This document shows, piece after piece, positions 24,653-31,454 of a stretch of 39,774 nucleotides of DNA. The stretch is from Elioraea rosea. Its GTDB lineage: Bacteria; Pseudomonadota; Alphaproteobacteria; Acetobacterales; Acetobacteraceae. Made by a program: the position numbers and the translations under genes. Location: contig NZ_VFAC01000036.1 of NCBI RefSeq assembly GCF_007644105.1, positions 1 through 39,774 on the forward strand. The letters run 5' to 3'. Position 1 is the first letter of the stretch, and each line of letters opens with the position of its first letter. The notes under the pieces are model-generated. The model searched no databases, was not told the DNA's origin, and saw nothing but the letters and a program-made list of their open reading frames with translations.

Positions 24653-25786
24653 CTACCGCGTGGGTGCGGGCGAGGCCGGGGGCGAGACCCTGGCGCGGGC
24701 AGAGGACAGGCTCTGCTTCAGCTCGCCCTCGAGCGTCACGAGCGTCGCTTCCGCTTCGCGGCGCTTCACCCGCGCCGCGTCCGCGATGCGCAGCGTGTCC
24801 TCGATCGTGCCGACGAGCTGGTCGTTCGCGCGCTTGACGGCCTCGATATCGAACACCCCGCGCTCGACCTGCTCCCGGATCTCGGCATTGGACTGGCGCA
24901 GCGCGTCGGCGTTGGCGGTGAGAAGCTCGTTGGTGAGGTCGGTCGCGGCCTTGAGGTCGCCGCCGGCCTCGCGGGCGCGCGCGATCGTCACGGCGAGCGT
25001 GAGCTGCTGCTTCCAGAGCGGCACGGTGTTGACGAGCGTGGAGGTGATCTTGGAGACGAGCGCCTTGTCGTTCTCCTGCACCACGCGGATGGCCGGCAGC
25101 GCCTGCATCGTCACCTGGCGGGTCAGCTTCAGGTCATGCACCCGCCGCTCGAGCTCGTCGCGCCGACTGCGAAGGTCGCGCAGCGCCTGGGCCGCGAGCA
25201 TGTCTCCCCCCGCCGCGGCCTTCTCCCGCTCGGGGATCGTGACGCTGTCGAGATAGGAAAGCGCCTTCTCCCCGGCCTCGATGTGGTCGGCGAGGGAATG
25301 GAAGGAGACGAGCGTGCCGTCATACAGCCGGTCGAGATTGGCGATGTCCCGGCGAAGCTTGTCCTTGTGCCGGTCGAGCGTGATCGTGGTGTCCTCGATC
25401 TGCTTCTGCACCGTCTCGTAGCGCTGCAGCACCTTCACCACCGGCTTGGCGCGGCCGAGCAGGCGGTCAAGCAGGCTGCGCTCCTCCCCCGCCTCGCCCG
25501 CGTCGAAGCCGCGCAGGATGGCGACCATCTCGTTCAGCGGCCCGGCGGCGGCGCCGGCATCCTTGTTGCGCACGCCGTCGAGCATTTCGTCCGCCACCTT
25601 CGTCACCTCCGCCTGGGAGGACACGCCGAAGGCGATGATCGCGTCGCTGTCCGCCTCCGCCACCTGGGCCGCGAGGGCGGCGACGCGCGCATCGCGCTCG
25701 GGGCTCGCCGCAGGCAGGGTTTCGGGAAGCGGCGGCCGGAAGACCGGGGTGGCCGTGGCGGTCGCGGTGGTCGGCTGCTCGTTCAT
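24653..25786 (-). CDS. TelA/KlaA-family protein (toxic anion resistance family)
   Basis: A 377-residue, largely helical cytosolic protein of the TelA family, named for plasmid tellurite resistance and also common on chromosomes, where it is linked to envelope stress. Features include DSDAIIAFGVSSQAEVTKVA, a central helical stretch with TVQKQIEDTTITLDRHKDKL, VSFHSLADHIEAGEKALSYL and the conserved LKLTRQVTMQALPAIRVVQ plus TVPLWKQQLTLAVTIAR. The C-terminal helices continue to a Pro/Ser-rich end. The ATG overlaps the stop of the XpaC-like gene (ATGA at 25783-25786), so both are translationally coupled. The actual role here is unknown; tellurite resistance is only the family name. Confidence 0.9.
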   Translation of the reverse strand: MNEQPTTATATATPVFRPPLPETLPAASPERDARVAALAAQVAEADSDAIIAFGVSSQAEVTKVADEMLDGVRNKDAGAAAGPLNEMVAILRGFDAGEAGEERSLLDRLLGRAKPVVKVLQRYETVQKQIEDTTITLDRHKDKLRRDIANLDRLYDGTLVSFHSLADHIEAGEKALSYLDSVTIPEREKAAAGGDMLAAQALRDLRSRRDELERRVHDLKLTRQVTMQALPAIRVVQENDKALVSKITSTLVNTVPLWKQQLTLAVTIARAREAGGDLKAATDLTNELLTANADALRQSNAEIREQVERGVFDIEAVKRANDQLVGTIEDTLRIADAARVKRREAEATLVTLEGELKQSLSSARARVSPPASPAPTR

Positions 25787-26637
25787 CTCGGAACCTTCTC
25801 CCCTGCGGATGCCGCGCCCTGCACGATGCCCTCCTCGCGGAGACGCTGCTGGAGGACGGCGATGTCGACGTCGAGGGCGCGCACGTCGCTTTCCCTCAGG
25901 CTTGACAGCTGCGCCTCGAAGGCGCGCTCGAGATCGCCGAGAAGGATGCGGAAATTCTCTTCGAGCTTCGGCGAGGCGATGTCGCGATGCGTCTCGACAT
26001 AGCGGTTGGCGACGCCCTCCGCCCCTTCGAGGGTGATGGCGAGGAAGCGGCGCGCGCGGCGGAGATCGGCCGGGTCGGATTCCGCCTCGGCGACAATCCT
26101 GCGGGCGAGCGAGGCAAGCCGGGCGATGGTCTCTGCGAACTCGCGCTGCGGCACGGCACCGGCCGCCTTCTCGAGCCGCGCGATGCTCGCCCGCGCCTCG
26201 GCGATGATCGCGGCATCTCCCTCGAGCTTCGGCGGCGGGGCGGGCGGCGGCACGGGCTTTGGGTCGGCGCCATACATCAGGCGGATCGCCGCTGCGGCGC
26301 CGAGCCCGAACAGGCCCGCGACGATCGGGTTGTGGGCCACGGCAAGCCAGGCCGCGAGGCTGGTGCCGACGCCCGCAAGTGCGGAGAGCTTGGCGCGGAA
26401 GCCGCGCGTCGGCTCGCGCCCCTCGGCCTCTGCCGCGAAGCCGCGCCGTGCCATGATCGTCCCGCCCACGATCATCGCCCAGCCGCCGCCCGCCCCGGCA
26501 AGCACCTGGAGGTCGCCGGCGGCGAGACCGGCCACGGCAGTGACGAGGAGCGGCGCGGAGAGAACGAACAGCGCCCAGCCGCGCTGGCCGTGGCGGAAGC
26601 GGCGGAACCGCTCGGACCAGTCCTGGCGGGGGCTCAC
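25783..26637 (-). CDS. XpaC-like membrane protein (5-bromo-4-chloroindolyl phosphate hydrolysis family)
   Basis: A 284-residue protein. The N-terminal half is membrane-embedded, with hydrophobic segments GWALFVLSAPLLVTAVAGLAA, VLAGAGGGWAMIVGGTIMA and LAGVGTSLAAWLAVAH plus PIVAGLFGLGAAAAIRL. The C-terminal half (about 170-284) is helical and soluble, with IAEARASIARLEKAAGAV and a Leu-rich end. It matches the XpaC family, usually encoded next to TelA in Gram-positive bacteria and some proteobacteria. It starts at GTG 26637, which overlaps the stop of the upstream 77-residue protein by four bases (GTGA), and it overlaps the TelA-like gene by four bases. The family name reflects one old phenotype, not a proven reaction. 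Confidence 0.82.
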   Translation of the reverse strand: MSPRQDWSERFRRFRHGQRGWALFVLSAPLLVTAVAGLAAGDLQVLAGAGGGWAMIVGGTIMARRGFAAEAEGREPTRGFRAKLSALAGVGTSLAAWLAVAHNPIVAGLFGLGAAAAIRLMYGADPKPVPPPAPPPKLEGDAAIIAEARASIARLEKAAGAVPQREFAETIARLASLARRIVAEAESDPADLRRARRFLAITLEGAEGVANRYVETHRDIASPKLEENFRILLGDLERAFEAQLSSLRESDVRALDVDIAVLQQRLREEGIVQGAASAGEKVPR

Positions 26638-26867
26638 GTCACGACCGCGAGGAAGGATTGGCAGGACGCGAGGCCGAGCGTGGCGGCGAGCAGCAGTGCC
26701 CCGGCCACGCGGTTCAGCATCGGCGGCGATGGCGGGGGCGCGGGCGGCAATTGTGCCTCGCGCGTCGCGGGCACGCTCTCGCCCGGCTGGATACGCCACG
26801 GCTCGCGGCGCGGCCACCAGGGCGAGGGAGCGCGCGTGTTCGGTGGTCTGGGCTGTCCGGTCTGCAT
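26634..26867 (-). CDS. Small Pro-rich membrane protein, first gene of the TelA/XpaC unit
   Basis: A 77-residue protein: a soluble, Pro/Arg-rich N-terminus (about 1-50, with WWPRREPWRIQPGES and PPAPPPSPP), then one hydrophobic C-terminal segment (VAGALLLAATLGLASC) and a short tail. It looks tail-anchored, or alternatively has an internal lipobox-like LASC. A GAGG site precedes ATG 26867. Its stop overlaps the XpaC-like GTG start, which is strong support for a real gene translated with it. The family is not recognised. It lies 93 bases from the divergent BKACE gene. Confidence 0.65.
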   Translation of the reverse strand: MQTGQPRPPNTRAPSPWWPRREPWRIQPGESVPATREAQLPPAPPPSPPMLNRVAGALLLAATLGLASCQSFLAVVT

Positions 26868-26960
26868 CGTCGCCTCACGATATAGGAGACCGCGGGTCGC
26901 TTCGCAGCCTTCGCCGGGCGGGGTAGCGTTCCACGCGTAGCACGAAGGAGAGGAAACGGC

Positions 26961-27908
26961 ATGACCGCGACGGCATCGAGGCAGCGCAAGGCCATCATCA
27001 CCTGCGCGGTGACGGGATCGATCCACACCCCGTCGATGTCGCCGCACCTTCCGCTGACGCCCGACGAGATCGCGGCCGACGCGATCGCCGCAGCCGAGGC
27101 AGGGGCTGCGATCCTCCACCTCCATGCCCGCGACCCGAAGGACGGGCGGCCCACGCCCGACCCAGCCGTGTTCATGGGGTTCCTGCCGCGAATCAAGCAG
27201 TCGACCGACGCCGTCGTGAACATCACCACGGGCGGCGGCCAGGGCATGAGCGTGGCCGACCGCCTGGCCGCTCCTGTGCGGGCGAGCCCGGAGATGTGCA
27301 GCCTCAACATGGGCTCGATGAATTTCGGCCTCTACCCGATGCTCGCCCGGTACAAGGAGTTCAAGCACGATTGGGAGCGGGCCCATCTCGAGAACAGTCG
27401 GGACTTCATCTTTCGCAATACGTTCAAGGACATCGAGGAGATCCTCAAGACGTTAGGCGAAGGTCACGGCACCCGTTTCGAGTTCGAGTGCTACGATGTC
27501 GGCCACCTCTATAGCCTCGCCCATTTCCTCGACCGCAAGCTGGTCAAGCCTCCCCTGTTCGTGCAGACGATCTTCGGCATCCTCGGCGGCATCGGCGCGC
27601 ATGCCGAGGACCTGCAGCACATGAAGCGCACCGCAGACAGGCTGTTCGGCGAGGATTACCGCTGGTCGGTGCTCGCGGCCGGTGCCCGCCAGATGCCGCT
27701 CGTGACGACGGCTGCGATCCAGGGCGGGAACGTGCGCGTCGGTCTCGAGGACAGCCTGTGGCTCGGCCCGGGAGAGCTCGCGAAGAGCAATGCCGACCAG
27801 GTGGCCAAGATCGCGCGCATCCTGCGCGAGCTCGGCATCGGCATCGCGACCCCCGCGGAGGCGCGCGAGATGCTGGCCCTCAAGGGCGGAGACAAGGTGG
27901 CGTTCTAA
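26961..27908 (+). CDS. BKACE-family beta-keto acid cleavage enzyme
   Basis: A 315-residue cytosolic TIM-barrel enzyme of the BKACE family (3-keto-5-aminohexanoate cleavage, DUF849), which uses acetyl-CoA to cleave beta-keto acids to acetoacetate and an acyl-CoA. The zinc His pair is in ILHLHARDPKDG, and the conserved Glu in VRVGLEDSLWLG. NITTGGGQGM and the ECYDVGHLYSLAHFL segments are family features. The end of the active-site strand reads GGNVRVGLEDS, where many members have His and Asn, so the substrate may differ from 3-keto-5-aminohexanoate. AAGGAGAGG precedes ATG 26961. It is divergent from the small-membrane-protein unit. Confidence 0.9.
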   Translation: MTATASRQRKAIITCAVTGSIHTPSMSPHLPLTPDEIAADAIAAAEAGAAILHLHARDPKDGRPTPDPAVFMGFLPRIKQSTDAVVNITTGGGQGMSVADRLAAPVRASPEMCSLNMGSMNFGLYPMLARYKEFKHDWERAHLENSRDFIFRNTFKDIEEILKTLGEGHGTRFEFECYDVGHLYSLAHFLDRKLVKPPLFVQTIFGILGGIGAHAEDLQHMKRTADRLFGEDYRWSVLAAGARQMPLVTTAAIQGGNVRVGLEDSLWLGPGELAKSNADQVAKIARILRELGIGIATPAEAREMLALKGGDKVAF

Positions 27909-28060
27909 CGGGCCCTCAGGCGCCGGGCGCCGACTGCGGCGGCTTGGCTCGCGCCACGAGGCGCGGCACGCGGTTCGCGCACTTGCTCGCTGCGCAGGCG
28001 CGACGCCTCCCGCCTCGCTCGCGAATGCGCTAGTCTGCGCGTGGAGGTTGCAGGCAGGGG

Positions 28061-30220
28061 ATGGCATTCGCCCATTCGGTCAGGACGCTCGGGCGCGGCG
28101 AGGCGGGCCTCGCAGCGCGGCTTGCTGCCCTCGCCGCGCTCGGCGCGGGGGTGCGGGTCCTGCTCGCCATCCCCGTGGCCATGGGCGCGGGAATCCTCCT
28201 GTATTTCGCCCTTCCCTCCGAACCGGCGCGCTGGGTCGGCGCCACGGTGGCGGTCTCCGCGCTTGCGGCCGGGCTGCTCCTGCGAAGCCAGGCGCTGCCT
28301 CGGCTCGCGCTACTGCTTCTCGCTGCCGGCGGCTTCGGCTTCGCGGCATCGGAGTTCCGCACCGCCTCCCTCCCGCCGCTCTCTGAGGTGCCGAGCCGGG
28401 GGGTAATCGTCACCGCGATAGTCGAGCAGGTCGAGGCGCTGCCGGAAGGCCGGCGGGTACGGCTCGGCGACGTGCTGGCCGGCGAGGAACCGGTCGTGCG
28501 CGACGTGCGCGTGCGGCTTCGCGACGGGGACGCGGCCGCGCTTGCACCGGGGGACAGAGTCCGCGTCCGCGCCCTTCTCCGACCTCCCGCGCCGCCGGCG
28601 ATGCCTGGCGCCTTCGATTTCCAGCGCTTCGCCTATTTCGCAGGCCTCGGCGCAGTGGGAACGGCGCTCGGCCCGGTCGAGGTGCTCGAGCGCGGCGCGG
28701 AGCGTGGCTTCGCGCGCTGGCTCGCCGGGCTTCGACAGGTCGTGCTCGCCCGCGTCTCGGATGCCGTCGGCGGGGCGGAAGGAGCGGTCGCGGGCGCGCT
28801 GCTGACCGGTTCGCGCGCCGCCATCCCGCGCGAGGACCTCGCCGCGATGCGTGATTCCGGGCTCGCGCACCTACTCTCGGTGTCGGGGCTTCATGTCGGC
28901 ATCGTCGGCGGCGTGGTGTTCGGGTTCGTCCGGCTCCTGCTCGCGGTCACCGGCGCGGCGCTGCATGTGCACGCGAAGAAGGTCGCCGCCGTCGCGGGCA
29001 TTATTGCTGCCTTCCTCTACATGCTTCTGACGGGAAGCCAGGTGCCGATGCAGCGGGCGGTGGCGATGGCCGCGCTGTTCGCGCTCGCCGTGCTGCTCGA
29101 CCGGCAGGGTATCGGGCTCCGCGCACTCGCGCTTGCGGCGATCGTGGTTCTCGCCTTCCAGCCAGAGGCGCTGCTCGGCCCATCCTTCCAGATGAGCTTC
29201 GCCGCCGTGCTCGCGCTCATCGCCGCCTACCAGGCGGGGCGGCCCTGGCTCACCCGCGTCCACGCCGCGCGCGGGTGGTACGCGCGTGTCGGTGCGGCGC
29301 TCCTTCTCCTCTGCTTCACCTCGCTTGTCGCCTCGGCAGCCACCGCCCCCTTCGCTGCCTGGCATTTCCAGCGCGTGCAGCTGTTCGGCATCGTCGCCAA
29401 CGCGCTCGCCGTGCCACTGACCGCGGTCGCGGTGATGCCGCTCGGGCTCGTCGCGCTCGCCCTGATGCCGCTCGGGCTCGAGGCGCTTGCGCTCGTGCTG
29501 ATGGGCTGGGCGGTCGAGGTGATCCTCTGGGCCGCGCGGACCGTCGCCGCCTGGCCCGGCGCGGCGCCGCTCGTCCCCGCCGCACCTGCCTGGGGCATCC
29601 TCGCCGTCTCGGGGGGGATGCTCGCGCTCTGCCTTGTGCGCGGGCGGTATGCGCTGCTGGGCATCCTGCCGCTCGTCGCCGGGCTATTGAGCCCGTGGAC
29701 GGTCGCGCCGCCGGACCTCGTGGTGAATCCTACCGCGCGCCTGATCGTTCTGGCGGGCGGGGGCGGCCCGGTCGCACAATCCGTATCGGGAGCGAACCGG
29801 ATCGACCGCGAACAGATCGCCGCGATGTTCGGGCAGGAGACGCTTGGCCCGCTTCCGGAAGGCGAGGAGGGCAGGCTTTCCTGCACGCGCGAGACCTGCA
29901 CCCTGCGTGGGCCGGAGGGACAGGCGATCCTGCTTCTCAGGCCCGGGCCGCACGAGGCGCGCTGCGACGACGCAGCCCTCGTCGTTGCCGCGGAACCGCT
30001 GCGCGGGCGCTGCCGGCCGAGCCCGATGATCGACCGGTTCACCATATGGCGCGACGGCGCACATGCGGCGTGGTTCGAGGGTGATGCCGTCCGCGTGGTG
30101 TCGGACCGCTCGCTGCGCGGCGAGCGCCCTTGGGTCGCACCGGTGCCGGAGCCGCGCTGGCAGCCTTCGCGGCTGCCGCTCGCGCCGGTCCTCGGCGCGA
30201 GCCCCGACGCGGAGGAGTGA
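28061..30220 (+). CDS. comEC: ComEC/Rec2 family DNA-uptake membrane protein
   Basis: A 719-residue inner-membrane protein that carries single-stranded DNA through the membrane during natural transformation. An N-terminal helix region and an OB-like soluble domain (about 110-215) precede the competence channel core with the diagnostic GLAHLLSVSGLHVGIVGG and ITGSQVPMQR-like loop (LLTGSQVPMQRAV). About ten helices run to about residue 545. The C-terminal soluble domain (about 550-719) does not contain the HxHxDH zinc motif of nuclease-type ComEC, as is common in alphaproteobacteria. ATG 28061 follows a G-rich stretch. A GC-rich inverted repeat lies beyond its stop, shared with a convergent gene. 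Confidence 0.9.
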   Translation: MAFAHSVRTLGRGEAGLAARLAALAALGAGVRVLLAIPVAMGAGILLYFALPSEPARWVGATVAVSALAAGLLLRSQALPRLALLLLAAGGFGFAASEFRTASLPPLSEVPSRGVIVTAIVEQVEALPEGRRVRLGDVLAGEEPVVRDVRVRLRDGDAAALAPGDRVRVRALLRPPAPPAMPGAFDFQRFAYFAGLGAVGTALGPVEVLERGAERGFARWLAGLRQVVLARVSDAVGGAEGAVAGALLTGSRAAIPREDLAAMRDSGLAHLLSVSGLHVGIVGGVVFGFVRLLLAVTGAALHVHAKKVAAVAGIIAAFLYMLLTGSQVPMQRAVAMAALFALAVLLDRQGIGLRALALAAIVVLAFQPEALLGPSFQMSFAAVLALIAAYQAGRPWLTRVHAARGWYARVGAALLLLCFTSLVASAATAPFAAWHFQRVQLFGIVANALAVPLTAVAVMPLGLVALALMPLGLEALALVLMGWAVEVILWAARTVAAWPGAAPLVPAAPAWGILAVSGGMLALCLVRGRYALLGILPLVAGLLSPWTVAPPDLVVNPTARLIVLAGGGGPVAQSVSGANRIDREQIAAMFGQETLGPLPEGEEGRLSCTRETCTLRGPEGQAILLLRPGPHEARCDDAALVVAAEPLRGRCRPSPMIDRFTIWRDGAHAAWFEGDAVRVVSDRSLRGERPWVAPVPEPRWQPSRLPLAPVLGASPDAEE

Positions 30221-30230
30221 GCCGCCGGGG

Positions 30231-30252
30231 CGCGGCTGAGCCGTCAGCCGCG
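30231..30252. terminator. Inverted repeat between convergent genes
   Basis: CGCGGCTG (30231-30238) pairs perfectly with CAGCCGCG (30245-30252) around a six-base loop. It sits between the ComEC stop and the convergent secreted-protein gene, overlapping the latter's stop. It could work as a bidirectional terminator but has no T-run. Confidence 0.35.
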
Positions 30253-30819
30253 CGTGTCGAGATGGGTGATCGCGATGTCGCGGTAGGGCAGCTTCATGCC
30301 GTCGACATGCTTGTGGGTGGCGCGCAGGACCACGCCCGTATCGGCATCGATCCAGTAGCTCACCGAGGCGCGGAAGCCCGTCGGCCCGTGCAGGCGCATC
30401 TGACGCTCGAGGCGTATGGCGCGGCGCGAACCGTTCGCGAGCGCGACCTCCTCCTCGGCGCCGCGCTCCCAGGTCTCGACCCAACTGTCGGTCACCACGT
30501 GCTCGCGGATCGTCACGACCGTTCCGGGCTCGCCGAGCAGCAGCCGCCAGAGCGCGGTGCGGGCCTCGAAGATGTCGGGGCCAAGAGGCGCCCAGAAGCC
30601 GAACAGCAGACGGCGCGTGTTCTCCCCGACGCGGACGACGCAAAGCCCGTCCTCCTCGGGGTCCTCGCCCATGAAGACGAAGCGCTGTCCGTCATCGCGC
30701 ACCGCGACGGTGCCAGCGTTCGGGCAGGGAGCGCGTTCGGCCCTGCTCGGGGCCGCAAGGGCAAGCGTTCCGAGAAGCGCCAGCCCAAGAAACAGGCAGT
30801 TCTGCAAGCGACGGGGCAC
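30244..30819 (-). CDS. Secreted protein of unknown function
   Basis: A 191-residue protein that starts at a GTG. AAGGAGGT lies just before it (four-base spacing), far better than any upstream ATG. A signal peptide (about 27 residues, with CLFLGLALLGTLALA and a cut after SRA) leads a beta-rich mature part. Segments such as RRLLFGFWAPLGPDIFEARTA, VVTDSWVETWERGAEEEVAL and a His-containing VVLRATHKHVDGMKLPYRDI are visible. I do not recognise the family. It converges with ComEC and is divergent from the second RidA gene across a 239-base spacer that contains a small palindrome. Confidence 0.72.
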   Translation of the reverse strand: MPRRLQNCLFLGLALLGTLALAAPSRAERAPCPNAGTVAVRDDGQRFVFMGEDPEEDGLCVVRVGENTRRLLFGFWAPLGPDIFEARTALWRLLLGEPGTVVTIREHVVTDSWVETWERGAEEEVALANGSRRAIRLERQMRLHGPTGFRASVSYWIDADTGVVLRATHKHVDGMKLPYRDIAITHLDTRG

Positions 30820-30953
30820 AGGTACCTCCTTCTTCCAGAGACGCCCCTCCCGAACGGCCGGCTTTCTGCCGACCTCTGCATGCTCCATGCCATTCATGAA
30901 ACTTCAGTGAACACCGTAGCCGCGACAGCGATGGGCGTATGTGCGACGGGTCA

Positions 30954-30969
30954 CGTCAGCGTCTGACGC
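30954..30969. promoter_or_regulatory. Palindromic site upstream of the second RidA gene
   Basis: CGTCA-5 bases-TGACG (30954-30968) overlaps a GCGTC-T-GACGC palindrome (30959-30969) in the 239-base divergent spacer between 30819 and 31059. It may be an operator for either flanking gene. No regulator gene is nearby, so the assignment rests on symmetry alone. Confidence 0.25.
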
Positions 30970-31058
30970 AAAACCATTCCTGTGATGAAACGCACCGGGC
31001 GGGTTATCGGTTGCCCGCGCGGTTGCGAAGCCCGCCGCTCCCGGGGCAGCATCGCTCG

Positions 31059-31442
31059 ATGCAGACACGCAGGATCATCGCCCCGGACGGCCCGCAACCA
31101 CCCAGCGCCTATGCCCAGGCCGTCGAGGTCGCGGACGCCCGGCGCTGGCTGTTCGTCAGCGGGCAGATTCCCGTCTCGGCCTCGGGCGAGGTGCCCGAGA
31201 GCTTCGAGGAGCAGGCGCGCCTCGCCTGGCGGAACGTCGAACGCCAGCTCGTCGCCGCTGGCATGACGCTCGGCAACATCGTCAAGCACACGACCTTCCT
31301 CTCCGACCGCAAGTACCGCGACGCCTACCGCAAGGTCCGCCTCGAGGTTCTGGGCGAGCACGCGCCGGCGTTGACCGTCGTCATCTGCGACATCTTCGAT
31401 GGCGCCTGGCTTCTGGAGATCGAGGCGGTGGCCGCGGCCTGA
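31059..31442 (+). CDS. Divergent RidA family protein
   Basis: A 127-residue RidA-fold protein with the usual layout: ARRWLFVSGQIPVSASGEVP, then a helix QARLAWRNVERQLVAAG and IVKHTTFLSDRKYRD. The active-site strand reads HAPALTVVICDIFDGAWLLEI and lacks the conserved Arg found in deaminating RidA and in the other copy in this window. It may therefore act on another substrate or only bind ligands. ATG 31059 is chosen by family match. It converges with the caspase gene, with 12 bases between stops and no terminator visible. Confidence 0.85.
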   Translation: MQTRRIIAPDGPQPPSAYAQAVEVADARRWLFVSGQIPVSASGEVPESFEEQARLAWRNVERQLVAAGMTLGNIVKHTTFLSDRKYRDAYRKVRLEVLGEHAPALTVVICDIFDGAWLLEIEAVAAA

Positions 31443-31454
31443 ACGAAGCCGGCC

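Noticed and set aside
29433-29490. Internal repeat in ComEC (ATGCCGCTCGGGCTCG twice)
   Set aside because: It encodes MPLGL twice in a transmembrane stretch; low-complexity Leu/Gly helices in GC-rich DNA produce this easily.
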